NCBI RefSeq assembly: GCF_001614315.2
Contig: NZ_LVEG02000009.1
Span: forward strand, 16,758 to 80,757
Source of the DNA: Halofilum ochraceum
Lineage (GTDB): Bacteria; Pseudomonadota; Gammaproteobacteria; XJ16; Halofilaceae
Direction: 5' to 3'
Length of the DNA: 64,000 bases
Below, one piece after another: positions 26,360 to 35,069 of this stretch. The stretch's first letter is position 1. Every line of letters starts with the position of its first letter. The position numbers and the translations under genes are program-made. The notes under the pieces are model-generated. The model searched no databases and was not told the DNA's origin. It saw only the letters and a program-made list of their open reading frames with translations.

Positions 26360-27236
26360 GAACGAACAGGAACTCCCATGGGATGATCTGCGGACGATCC
26401 TGGCGATCGCGCGCGCGGGATCGCTGTCCGGGGCGGCGCGCAGACTGGCGGTCAGTCATGCCACGGTCTTCCGGCGTCTCGGTGCGATCGAGAAACGGCT
26501 GGGCGTCAGGCTGTTCGAGCGCGGGTCTGGCGGGTATGCCCCCACGCCCGCCGGCGAGGAGGTCGCCGCGGCGGCGGCGCGCATCGAGAGCGAGGTGGTC
26601 GGTGTCGAACGGCGCGTGGTCGGGCGCGACCTCAGACCGGCCGGCACGGTCCGGGTGACGACCACGGACACCTTGCTGATCGGCCTGCTGTCACCGGTAT
26701 TCGCCGCTTTCCGCGAGGCCTATCCGGATATCGCGCTCGAGGTATCGGTCTCGAATGCGCTGGTGAACCTGTCCCGGCGCGAAGCGGACGTCGCGATTCG
26801 ACCGACCCGGGAGCCGCCCGAGCATCTGATCGGGCGCCGCCTGCGGACCATCGAACAGGCCGTGTACGGCCCGGCGGGCGTCTTCCGTCAGGGGGATCCG
26901 GTGCCGGCCGCGGCGGAGACCGCATGGGTCGGCCCGGACGAGGCCATGATCTACCGCCAGCTCGACGCCTGGATGGCCGGCCACGGCGCGGATGACCACT
27001 GCCGCTATCGGGCGGATACGCTGTTCGGGATGTATGCGGCGGTCCGCGAGGGTGCCGGCGCCGCGGTGCTGCCCCGCTATCTGTGCGATGGCGACCCGCG
27101 CCTCGTCCGGCTGGGGGGAACGATCCCGGAGATGGCAAGCGAATTATGGCTGTTAAGCCATCCGGACCTGCGCGGTGTCGGCCGGATCCGCGCATTGACC
27201 GGATACGTGGCCGATGCCCTTGCCGCAGGGTCATAG
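26358..27236 (+). CDS. LysR-family transcriptional regulator
   Basis: 292 residues. The helix-turn-helix is at about residues 8-66 (GSLSGAARRLAVSHATVFRR), with the less common SHATVFRR recognition helix seen in the group related to YafC/DsdC-like regulators. The effector-binding domain follows from about residue 92. It probably controls the divergent flavodoxin-fold oxidoreductase and itself. No Shine-Dalgarno is visible before the ATG at 26358, and a palindrome overlaps it, so the transcript may be leaderless or the start slightly different. Confidence 0.88.
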   Translation: MNEQELPWDDLRTILAIARAGSLSGAARRLAVSHATVFRRLGAIEKRLGVRLFERGSGGYAPTPAGEEVAAAAARIESEVVGVERRVVGRDLRPAGTVRVTTTDTLLIGLLSPVFAAFREAYPDIALEVSVSNALVNLSRREADVAIRPTREPPEHLIGRRLRTIEQAVYGPAGVFRQGDPVPAAAETAWVGPDEAMIYRQLDAWMAGHGADDHCRYRADTLFGMYAAVREGAGAAVLPRYLCDGDPRLVRLGGTIPEMASELWLLSHPDLRGVGRIRALTGYVADALAAGS

Positions 27237-27309
27237 AGAGCCATGGGTTTGGCGGGTGGCACACCCCGCCAGTTTACGGCGTCCGGCGTCCCTGCCGGAC
27301 ACGCGCGGG

Positions 27310-27627
27310 TCAGTGGAAGCGCGCGGGCGCCTCGACGATAAAGGCGCGCGCGACCTCGATCGCGTGATCCGCATCGGTGGTGCGGATGGGATAGAAGTTC
27401 TGGAACTGCCCCTCGTCGTCCACGGACACGCCGTCGTAGACGCCCTCCGTGTCGCAGAACAGCACCACGCGGGGGGCATCCGGGTTCTGCTCGTAGATCG
27501 ATGCGAGCACCGAATCGATCGCGCGGCTGACGGACGGACCGCCGTCATCCTGGTCGAAGATCAGGACCACGTCGTCCCGCACCTGCACGCCCACGGTCAC
27601 GGTGCCGCCTTCGATATCGTTCATCAC
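27310..27627 (-). CDS. Acidic hypothetical protein
   Basis: 105 residues, not recognised. The composition and pattern are protein-like: VTVGVQVRDDVVLIFDQDDG, a helix with SRAIDSVLASIYEQ, the strand PRVVLFCDTEG and a final helix HAIEVARAFIVEA. This suggests an alpha/beta domain of one small unit. It is clearly acidic. GGAG sits about eight to ten bases before the paired ATG codons at 27627 and 27624. No operon partner; it lies between lysR and a repeat island. Confidence 0.6.
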   Translation of the reverse strand: MMNDIEGGTVTVGVQVRDDVVLIFDQDDGGPSVSRAIDSVLASIYEQNPDAPRVVLFCDTEGVYDGVSVDDEGQFQNFYPIRTTDADHAIEVARAFIVEAPARFH

Positions 27628-28033
27628 GCATCACTCCATCGGCGTTTTACGCCATGTGTCCTGAGTATCATATTAGGGCGGCAACCCGTCGGTGCAACCC
27701 CTCAATCCCGTTGAATTACGGCGCTCCCTGTGCCCCGGGGCCGCCAGGTTACTGTTTTCCGGGCGAATTACGCGCGCCCTGCATAAGTTCGATTCATAAG
27801 GATCCGATGTGTTGTGTAAATCGGTTCTCGCCAAGGCGCAAAGAGCGCCAAGAGACGCGAAGAAGGGAAAATCCCGAAAAAGAACCGGGGCACGCTACAA
27901 GAGGCTCGGTGAAACACTTCCAGTCGCCCGGCTTCCCCTTGTCTGCATTCCTTGGCGTTCTTTGCGCCTTGGCGAGAACCCTTCGCACAGACTTTCTGGT
28001 GAAACGCGATATCCGCCAGCCCAAAACGGCGGG
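27628..28033. repeat. Intergenic region with an inverted pair of the TTGGCG repeat
   Basis: No gene is visible. A copy with GGTTCTCGCCAAGGCGCAAA lies at 27823-27866 and its inverted partner, with TTTGCGCCTTGGCGAGAACC, at about 27945-27980; the arms match over most of about 35 bp. The 27628-27820 part shows nothing recognisable. Confidence 0.75.
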
Positions 28034-29251
28034 TCATCCCACCAGCTGGTTGAGTTCGAAGATTGGGAGAAGGATCGCGAGGACGATCAGCAGGACGACC
28101 ACGCCCATGACGAGGATCAATGCCGGCTCGAAGATGTTGACCAGCAGCGAGATCGTCGTCTTCGTCGTGCGTTCCTGGTAGTCGGCGGCGCGGTGGAGCA
28201 TCGAGTCGAGCTGGCCGGATTCTTCGCCGATGGCAATCAGATGCAGGAACATCGGCGGGAAGCGGCCGCTGGTCTCCAGCGAGCGGCTCAGGGCGGCGCC
28301 TTCGCGTACCTGCACGGCCGCGCGCTCGACGGCATGGCGCAGCGGGCGGATGCCGATGACCGTCGACGCGATCGACAGGGCCTCGAGCACCGGCACGCCG
28401 CTGCTCGCGAGGATCGAGAGCGTTCGGGCGAAGCGGCCCGTATCGGCGTCGCGCAACAAGCGGCCGATGACCGGTACGCGCAGCAGCAGGGCGTGAAATC
28501 GGTACCGGAACCCAGGGCTGCGCAGCGCCAGGCGGAAGCCGATCACGGCGCCGATCAGGATCAGCAGCGTGAGCGGACCCCAGTCACGCAGGAAACCGCT
28601 CAGGGCGAGCAGGCCCTGCGTGAGCAGCGGCAGTTCCGCGTCCAGGGTGTCGAATACGCCTACGACCTGGGGCACGACATACGTCAGCAGCGCGATGACG
28701 ATGGCCAGCGCGGCGACCGTCAGGATGACGGGGTAGGCCAGTGCCGCGGTCACCGAACCCCGGGTGTCCTGGCGCTCCTCGGTGTAGTCGGCCAGCCGCT
28801 CGAGCACGCCGCCGAGATGGCCGGACTGCTCTCCCGCCCGCACGGTGGCAACGTAGATATCCGGGAACGTGCGCGGGAATTCCGCGAATCCGGCCGCGAG
28901 ACTATAGCCTTCGACGACCCGCGCACGGACCGCGAGGACCAGTTTCTGCAGGCGCGCCTTCTCCGAGTAGCGTGCGATCGCGCGCAGCGCCTCCTCGACC
29001 GGCATGCCCGACTGCACGAGGGTGGCAAGCTGGCGGCTGAAGAGCGCCAGATCGGCGCCGCTGATGCCGCGCCGTGGGCCGATCGCCGTGCCGCCGCCGC
29101 GCTGCTCGCGCTCCGCGGACTCCGCGACCGACAGCGGTGACAGCCCCTGGTCGCGCAGCTGCTGGCGCACCTGGCGCGCGGTATCGCCCTCCAGGATGCC
29201 GCGCAACTCGCGGCCGTCGGGGTCGAGTGCCGTGTATTCGAAGGCGCTCAG
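28034..29251 (-). CDS. gspF: Type II secretion system inner-membrane protein GspF, with a probable CTG start
   Basis: 405 residues. Two T2SSF domains (about residues 70-195 and 275-395) with three transmembrane segments are present; SGMPVEEALRAIARYS and SSGVPVLEALSIAS are the paired motifs. The homologous N-terminus SAFEYTALDPDGRELRGILE begins directly after a CTG at 29249-29251, nine bases past a GGAG and six bases past the gspE stop. There is no ATG, GTG or TTG before a TTG that would remove the conserved FEY segment, so CTG initiation is the best reading. GspF anchors the assembly platform and contacts GspE and GspL. Confidence 0.93.
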   Translation of the reverse strand: MSAFEYTALDPDGRELRGILEGDTARQVRQQLRDQGLSPLSVAESAEREQRGGGTAIGPRRGISGADLALFSRQLATLVQSGMPVEEALRAIARYSEKARLQKLVLAVRARVVEGYSLAAGFAEFPRTFPDIYVATVRAGEQSGHLGGVLERLADYTEERQDTRGSVTAALAYPVILTVAALAIVIALLTYVVPQVVGVFDTLDAELPLLTQGLLALSGFLRDWGPLTLLILIGAVIGFRLALRSPGFRYRFHALLLRVPVIGRLLRDADTGRFARTLSILASSGVPVLEALSIASTVIGIRPLRHAVERAAVQVREGAALSRSLETSGRFPPMFLHLIAIGEESGQLDSMLHRAADYQERTTKTTISLLVNIFEPALILVMGVVVLLIVLAILLPIFELNQLVG

Positions 29252-29257
29252 GGCGGG

Positions 29258-30799
29258 TTACTCCAGGATTTCCGGTTCTTCGCCGCGGTCGCCGGATGGC
29301 GTGACCCGCAGGACCTCCTCGACCGAGGTCTGACCGGCGCGGATCCGCCGCAGGCCATCCGCACGCATGCCCGGCGAATGGCGGCGCGCATGGTGCTCGA
29401 GCTCGAACTCGCCGGCACCGTCATGGATCAGGCTGCGCATCGGGTCGTCGACGGCCACGAGTTCGTAAATCCCGCTGCGGCCGGCGTAACCGGTGCGATT
29501 GCAGTGATCGCAGCCCGTCTCTGAAGGTCCCCAGACGTTCGGCGGATCGTCCGGGTCGAGGTCGAACAGGTGGCATTCGCCGCGCGTCATGACGTGTTCG
29601 ACGCGGCAGTGCGGGCAGAGCAGCCGTACCAGCCGCTGGGCGAGGATGCCGACGACCGACGACGACAACAGGAACGGCTCCACACCCATGTCGCGCAGGC
29701 GGGTGATGGCGCCGATCGCGGTGTTCGTGTGCAGCGTCGACAGCACCACATGGCCCGTCAGGCTCGCCTGCACGGCGATCTGCGCCGTTTCCAGGTCGCG
29801 GATCTCGCCGACCATGACTACATCCGGGTCCTGGCGCAGGATGGCGCGCAGCCCCCGGGCGAAGGTCAGGTCGACTTTCGTGTTCACCTGGGTCTGGCCG
29901 ATGCCGTCGAGGTAATACTCGATCGGGTCCTCGACCGTGAGGATCGTCCGGCTGGCGTCATTGAGCCGGGTGATGGACGCGTACAGCGTGGTGGTCTTGC
30001 CCGAGCCGGTGGGGCCGGTGACGAGCAGAATGCCGTGCGGGCGGTGGATCAGGTCATTCAGCAGGCGCGTATCGCGTGAGGACATGCCGAGGTGTTCGAC
30101 ATCCAGGCGCCCGGCCTGTTTGTCCAGCAATCGCATCACGACACGCTCGCCGTGGCCCGAGGGCAGGGTGGACACGCGCACGTCCACCGGGCGGCCGGCG
30201 ATCTTGAGCGAGATGCGGCCGTCCTGCGGGAGGCGTTTCTCCGAGATGTCGAGCCGCGCCATGACCTTGATGCGCGAGATGATCAGGGGCGCGATCGAGC
30301 GCGGTGGCTCCAGGGTTTCCTGCATCACGCCGTCGACCCGCATGCGGACCGAGAGCCGCTGCTCGAATGGCTCGATATGCACGTCGGAGGCGTTGTGGCG
30401 GACGGCCTCGGTGAGGATCGCGTTGATCAGGCGGATGATGGGGGCATCATCCTGCGACTCCATCAGATCTTCCGGTTCGGGGAGTGCCTCGGCCGCGCTC
30501 GCCAGATCGGCCTCGTCGCCGAGGTCGTCGACCGCATCCAGCGCGCCGCCGGCGCCGTGCTCGTAGCGTTGCGTCAGCCGGCGTGCGAAGTCCTCGGCCG
30601 AGACGTTCTCGAGCGCGACCGGCGTGCCGATGGCCCGCCGCAGTTCGAGCACGGCATCCGGTGAGGCGTCCGGGCGCAGCACGGCGGTCGCCTGGCCATC
30701 GGCCCGCTCCTCCAGCAGCACGCCGTTGCGCCGGGCAAACGAGTAGCTGACCCGCAGGGGCCGCGTGGCCGCCTCAGTCGCCGTCGCCGTTTCGTTCAT
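29258..30799 (-). CDS. gspE: Type II secretion system ATPase GspE
   Basis: 513 residues. An N-terminal MshEN-like region is followed by the secretion ATPase core: Walker A GPTGSGKT (262-269), Asp box TVEDPIEY, Walker B VVMVGEIRD and His box LSTLHTNTA. A C4 zinc module with CPHC and CDHC pairs is present near residues 392-430, as in true GspE. It drives pseudopilus assembly from the cytoplasm. Its start overlaps the gspD end by 26 bp and gspF starts six bases past its stop, so C-D-E-F form one operon. Confidence 0.96.
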   Translation of the reverse strand: MNETATATEAATRPLRVSYSFARRNGVLLEERADGQATAVLRPDASPDAVLELRRAIGTPVALENVSAEDFARRLTQRYEHGAGGALDAVDDLGDEADLASAAEALPEPEDLMESQDDAPIIRLINAILTEAVRHNASDVHIEPFEQRLSVRMRVDGVMQETLEPPRSIAPLIISRIKVMARLDISEKRLPQDGRISLKIAGRPVDVRVSTLPSGHGERVVMRLLDKQAGRLDVEHLGMSSRDTRLLNDLIHRPHGILLVTGPTGSGKTTTLYASITRLNDASRTILTVEDPIEYYLDGIGQTQVNTKVDLTFARGLRAILRQDPDVVMVGEIRDLETAQIAVQASLTGHVVLSTLHTNTAIGAITRLRDMGVEPFLLSSSVVGILAQRLVRLLCPHCRVEHVMTRGECHLFDLDPDDPPNVWGPSETGCDHCNRTGYAGRSGIYELVAVDDPMRSLIHDGAGEFELEHHARRHSPGMRADGLRRIRAGQTSVEEVLRVTPSGDRGEEPEILE

Positions 30800-32747
30800 C
30801 GTTGCCTCCGCCGCCGAGGGTCGGATTGCGATGGCGCAGTTCCAGCTCCGGCAGCTCCGGCAGCTCGTCGATCATGAGCGTCTGTTTCTTGCGCTGCCGG
30901 TCGACCTGTTCCGCCCGCATGTAGTTGTACTTCTCGCCCGTGTAGTAATCCGCGAGCTGCTTTTCGCGCAGGATGCGCGGGTGGAGGAATACCATCAGGT
31001 TCTGCTTGATCTTGTTCGTGCGCTGATACCGGAACAGCCGCCCCAATACCGGGATGTCGCCGAGCAGCGGCACCCGTTCGTCGGTCGTGCGCACGGTGTC
31101 GTCGATCAGGCCGCCGAGGACCAGCGTCTGGTCGTCCTGCACCAGCACCGTCGTTTTCAGCGAGCGCTTGTTCGTAACGACGTCGGAGGTGGTCTGGGCG
31201 GACGAGGAGAGGCTGGAGACCTCCTGCTCGATGTTCATCTTGACGGTATTGCCCTCGTTGATCTGCGGCTTGACCTTGAGCGTGATACCGACGTCGCGGC
31301 GCTCGATCGTCTGGAAGGGGTTGGTCGCACTGCCGCCGGTCTGCTGACTCGAAAAGGACCCGGTCACGAACGGCACGTTCTGTCCGACGACGATCTCGGC
31401 CTCCTCGTTGTCCAGCGTCACGAGACTCGGCGTCGAGAGGATGTTGTTGTTGGCATCCGAGGCCAGCGCCCGTATCAGGACGCCGAAATCCGTGCCCCCC
31501 GAGCCCTCGCTCAGGCCGCCGAGCGTCAGACCGCTGTCGGGCAGCGCGCTTTCGGTCGCAATCTCGAGGATGTTGCTCCCGCCTGACCCGAAACTCGTCA
31601 GTGCGGCCGGGGTGTCACCGTCGCCGCTGGTGTCGGCCGCGACGAACTGGACGCCGAGCTCCCGGGCCTTGTCCTGGGAAATCTCCGCGATGATGGCCTC
31701 GACCAGGACCTGGGCACGCCGGATATCGAGCTGCCGGATGATGCTCTCCAGGCCATCGAGCCGCCCCGGCGGGCCGGTCAGGATCAACGCGTTCGTATTC
31801 TCGTCGGCCTGGATCACGACCTCCTCGTCGTTGCCGTTGCCGCCCCCCTGGCCCGTTTGTTCGCCATTCGAGACCTCCGCGTCGCTGACCCCCTGGAGGA
31901 TCTCCGTCATGTCGGCGGCATTGGCGTACTTCAGGTACACCACGCGGGTATTGCCCTCGCGTTCCAGCGGCGTATCCAGATTCGCGATCAGGCCGCGCAT
32001 GCGCAGCCGCTCTTCGCGGCTGCCGCTGATGAGCACGCTGTTCGTGCGCGTGTCCGCGGCCAGCCGTGCCTGCCCGCCGGTCTGGTCCTGTCCCTGCTGC
32101 CCCTGGCTGGCCAGCTGGCCGAGTATGCGCACGACCTCCGAGGCCGATGCGTGCTCCAGGCGGACGACGTCGACGTCGCTTTCCACCGGCCGGTCGACCC
32201 GGTCGATGATCCGCATGATCCGCTGGATATTCGATGCGCTGTCGGTGACGATCAGTCGGTTGGTCGGCTGGTACGCCGCGAGGTGCCCTTCCTGGGGGAG
32301 CAGCGGGCGCAGAATCGGCACCAGCTGCGCGGAGTTGACGTGCTGGATCGTTACGACCCGGGTCACGAGCTGGCTGCCGCTCTGCGATTCACCGGATGGG
32401 ATTGCGTCCTGTTTCGCCGCCACTGCCGGTACGATCTTCGTGACATCGCCCTGCGGGACGGCCGCGTAACCGTGTACCGAGAGCACGGACAGGAACACGT
32501 CGTACAGTTCGCGGTCGTTCACGGGCGTGGATGAAACGACCGTGATCTTGGCGTTCACGCGCGGGTCGACGATGAAATTGCGCCCGGTGCGTTTCGATAC
32601 CGTCTGAATCAGTGAGCGCAGCTCGGCGTTCTGCAGATTCAGGGTGAATGGTTCGGCCCAGGCACTCGCGGACACCACGATGGCAAGCAGCAGACCGAGG
32701 ATGAGAGCGCCAGGTGGGCCCGTGCGCGGGCGGCGGGTCAGGGGCAT
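30774..32747 (-). CDS. gspD: Type II secretion system secretin GspD
   Basis: 657 residues from the ATG at 32747, which begins a signal peptide ending ASAWA. N0 (PFTLNLQNAELRSLIQTVSK) and several N1-N3 KH-like domains precede the secretin domain, recognised by VPFVTGS and the C-terminal VLGGLIDD and VPLLGDIPVLG. The protein forms the outer-membrane channel. An in-frame ATG at 32897 directly follows the gspC stop, but its extra 50 residues do not look like a signal peptide. Confidence 0.95.
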   Translation of the reverse strand: MPLTRRPRTGPPGALILGLLLAIVVSASAWAEPFTLNLQNAELRSLIQTVSKRTGRNFIVDPRVNAKITVVSSTPVNDRELYDVFLSVLSVHGYAAVPQGDVTKIVPAVAAKQDAIPSGESQSGSQLVTRVVTIQHVNSAQLVPILRPLLPQEGHLAAYQPTNRLIVTDSASNIQRIMRIIDRVDRPVESDVDVVRLEHASASEVVRILGQLASQGQQGQDQTGGQARLAADTRTNSVLISGSREERLRMRGLIANLDTPLEREGNTRVVYLKYANAADMTEILQGVSDAEVSNGEQTGQGGGNGNDEEVVIQADENTNALILTGPPGRLDGLESIIRQLDIRRAQVLVEAIIAEISQDKARELGVQFVAADTSGDGDTPAALTSFGSGGSNILEIATESALPDSGLTLGGLSEGSGGTDFGVLIRALASDANNNILSTPSLVTLDNEEAEIVVGQNVPFVTGSFSSQQTGGSATNPFQTIERRDVGITLKVKPQINEGNTVKMNIEQEVSSLSSSAQTTSDVVTNKRSLKTTVLVQDDQTLVLGGLIDDTVRTTDERVPLLGDIPVLGRLFRYQRTNKIKQNLMVFLHPRILREKQLADYYTGEKYNYMRAEQVDRQRKKQTLMIDELPELPELELRHRNPTLGGGGNDERNGDGD

Positions 32748-32899
32748 GGTGTCGTTTGTTCGTTCCTGGTTTCGGGGATGTGTACGCCTCCCTCGCGCAG
32801 CGGCGCGGGCAGGATTCTCATATGCCCGGTTGCGACCGTCAAACACGGTATGCGCCACGCGGTGACTGCCTGGTGCCGGTGAGCCAGGGGTGGTCATGA

Positions 32900-33805
32900 T
32901 CAGCCGGGGTTACCGAGCGGTATCGAGAGCTGTTCGCTGCGACCATCGCGGAGAATGGTCACGTTGATCATGCTCGCGTCCCGCAACTCCCGCAGGGCCC
33001 GGTTGCCCTGCGCCCGGTCGTTGAGGGGGATACCGTTGACGCGGGTGACGACATCACTCGGGCGGATCCCCGCTTCCTCCAGCAGCTGCGCCTCATCGGA
33101 GCGCGGTTGGATACGAAAACCCACCAGTTCGCCGTCCTCGACGTAGGGCTGGAAACGGACCATGCGCGCCAGTTCCAGCGGATTCTGCCGAATGCGCTCG
33201 CGCAGCGCCCGGGCGCGCTCGATAATGCCCTGGCCCTGGTCGTCGCCGCCGGTCTGTACCTGCCGGTCGGACTGGCCGGAGGGGACTTTGGCGAGTTCCA
33301 TGCGCAGCGTCTCGGCCCGCCCGTCGCGCCGCAGCACGACACGATCCTCGAAGATGCCGGTGATCCGTGCGCTGCCGGCAATCGTGTCACCGACGGCGTA
33401 GACTTTCTCCGGGCCGCCGCCGGTGGCGATGATGGCCAGACCACCGCTCTGGCCGGGCGCATACACGCCCAGCAGGGTCAGATTCAGCTGGGTTTCGGGG
33501 GCGTCGGTCTCGGTCTCCGGCGAACGTTGCCCGTCATCGTCGGCAGGCGGTTCGCCGAACAGATGCAGGCGCGCGAGGCGTGCCGTCGGTGCTTCGCCCG
33601 TGCTGCTGCCATCGCGGGGCGTTTCGGCAGCGCTCGCGGCGGGAATCCGGGCGCTTGCCGGCGCCGGCAGCGCCGCCCAGGTCAGACCAGCCAGCTGCCA
33701 ACCCAGCGCCACGACCAGTACCAGGCCGACCGCATCCGGCAGGCGCGGGTGGGCCAGGGCCGCGCGCACGCGCTCGGTCCAGTGATGCATATTCGGTGCG
33801 CGCAC
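32900..33805 (-). CDS. gspC: Type II secretion system protein GspC
   Basis: 301 residues. One transmembrane segment lies near residues 24-46; the periplasmic HR domain is about 80-170 (RLHLFGEP and LTLLGVYAPG are typical) and a PDZ domain closes the chain (about 205-300, with GIRPSDVVTRVNGIPLND). GspC links the inner-membrane platform to the secretin. It is the first gene of the gspCDEF operon. The other T2SS genes (G to N) are not in this window. Confidence 0.92.
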   Translation of the reverse strand: MRAPNMHHWTERVRAALAHPRLPDAVGLVLVVALGWQLAGLTWAALPAPASARIPAASAAETPRDGSSTGEAPTARLARLHLFGEPPADDDGQRSPETETDAPETQLNLTLLGVYAPGQSGGLAIIATGGGPEKVYAVGDTIAGSARITGIFEDRVVLRRDGRAETLRMELAKVPSGQSDRQVQTGGDDQGQGIIERARALRERIRQNPLELARMVRFQPYVEDGELVGFRIQPRSDEAQLLEEAGIRPSDVVTRVNGIPLNDRAQGNRALRELRDASMINVTILRDGRSEQLSIPLGNPG

Positions 33806-33982
33806 TGCGCTTTCCTCCGGTCACGGTCCATCAAGTCTAACAGCACGGTCGCGCGGCGGCGCGCCGCGTGGGCGCGTACGCCCGGTGCGGGTCCTCATTT
33901 GCCGCACAGGCAGTCAAGGGCTCATCAGTCCGGCGTCCGGTCTGATAAACTATAGACCGAGTACCCACCGCGGAGGTCCGCG

Positions 33983-34309
33983 ATGCACGCAGTCTCCCAC
34001 ACCGCCAGTTTCCGTCTCGGGCAGATCGTCCGCCATAAAGAGCACGGTTACCGTGGCGTGGTCTACGACGTCGACCCGGCCTACCAGGGCAGTGAGGACT
34101 GGTACGACCGCAATTCCGGAACCGCCTCCGCGAGCCGCGAGGCGCCATGGTATTACGTGATCGTCGACGAAGAAGATGCGGAAACCTACGTGCCTGAGCA
34201 GAATCTCGAGGCCGACGAGACCGGGGAGCCCGTGTGGCATCCGGAACTCGACGAACTGTTTCTCGATTTCCGGGACGGCGTGTACGTCCCGCGCCAGCTA
34301 GCCAACTGA
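33983..34309 (+). CDS. hspQ: Heat-shock protein HspQ (YccV-like, hemimethylated-DNA-binding family)
   Basis: 108 residues, matching the family length. The SH3-like fold core is recognised by FRLGQIVRHKEHGYRGVVYD, PWYYVIVDEED and TYVPEQNLE. HspQ is a small heat-inducible protein that in E. coli affects DnaA stability and acts with Lon. GCGGAGG lies close before the ATG, and a TATAGA-like -10 about 30 bases upstream is visible. TerB-like gene follows after 12 bp. Confidence 0.9.
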   Translation: MHAVSHTASFRLGQIVRHKEHGYRGVVYDVDPAYQGSEDWYDRNSGTASASREAPWYYVIVDEEDAETYVPEQNLEADETGEPVWHPELDELFLDFRDGVYVPRQLAN

Positions 34310-34321
34310 CGGTGCCCGTCG

Positions 34322-34774
34322 GTGCTGTCGAAAATCCAGTCGTTCTTTCAGGAGCACCTCGCGCCGGAAGCGGCGGCTGAGGATGCCGGGCATCGCCGCA
34401 ACCTGGCGGCGGCCGCCCTGCTGATCGAGGTCGCGCGGGCGGATTTCGACTTCGACGAGGCCGAACAGGCGACCATCGAGGCCGCCCTGCGCGCGAGCCT
34501 CGACGTGACCGACGACGAGGTCGGTGAACTCGTGCGCCTCGCGCAGGAGGAAAGCCGCGATGCGACCTCCCTGCACCAGTTCACCCGCCTCGTCCACGAA
34601 ACGCATTCACTGGAAGAAAAGAAAGCGCTGATGCAGCAGCTTTGGCGCGTGGCCTGGGCCGATGGGCGCATCGACCGCTACGAAGAACAGATCCTGCGCC
34701 GGGTCGCGGATCTGATCCACCTGCGCCACGGCGAGTTCATGCAGGCCAAGCACGCCGCCGCGCCCGAGGGCTGA
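34322..34774 (+). CDS. TerB-family protein (tellurite-resistance TerB-like helical domain)
   Basis: 150 residues starting at GTG. The chain is all helical with two repeats of an acidic metal-binding style motif: LLIEVARADFDFDEAEQATI near residue 40 and VAWADGRIDRYEEQIL near residue 115, the classic TerB pattern. Despite the family name, most such proteins have no proven link to tellurite. It lies 12 bp after hspQ and is probably co-transcribed. Confidence 0.8.
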   Translation: MLSKIQSFFQEHLAPEAAAEDAGHRRNLAAAALLIEVARADFDFDEAEQATIEAALRASLDVTDDEVGELVRLAQEESRDATSLHQFTRLVHETHSLEEKKALMQQLWRVAWADGRIDRYEEQILRRVADLIHLRHGEFMQAKHAAAPEG

Positions 34775-34807
34775 TCAGAATCTGCCCAGTTTAGGGTCCT
34801 GGAAAAG

Positions 34808-35065
34808 GCGGTTCTCGCCAAGGCGCCAAGCCCGCCAAGGGACGCGAAGAAAAAGCCAGAGAAAATTGGCATCTCGCAGAGCGGCGGAGGGTCGGGGGAG
34901 CGGTCGCTGTCCCGCTTATTCGGATGGATTGCACCCCGTTAGCGCGCGGCCCTGTCCAACGCGCGGGCTCGGTGGTCCGCGCACACCGCTACTCCGCGCG
35001 AACTTGATCTTCGTTATTTTGTGCTTTGCGTCCCTTGGCGGGCTTGGCGCCTTGGCGAGAACCGC
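34808..35065. repeat. Perfect 38-bp inverted repeats of the TTGGCG family flanking about 180 bp
   Basis: The left arm (34808-34845) contains GTTCTCGCCAAGGCGCCAAG and the right arm (35028-35065) is its exact reverse complement over 38 bp. The interior shows no gene; the right arm ends five bases before the metW stop. The same family forms inverted pairs near 14.1 and 27.9 kb. Confidence 0.88.
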
Positions 35066-35069
35066 TTTT

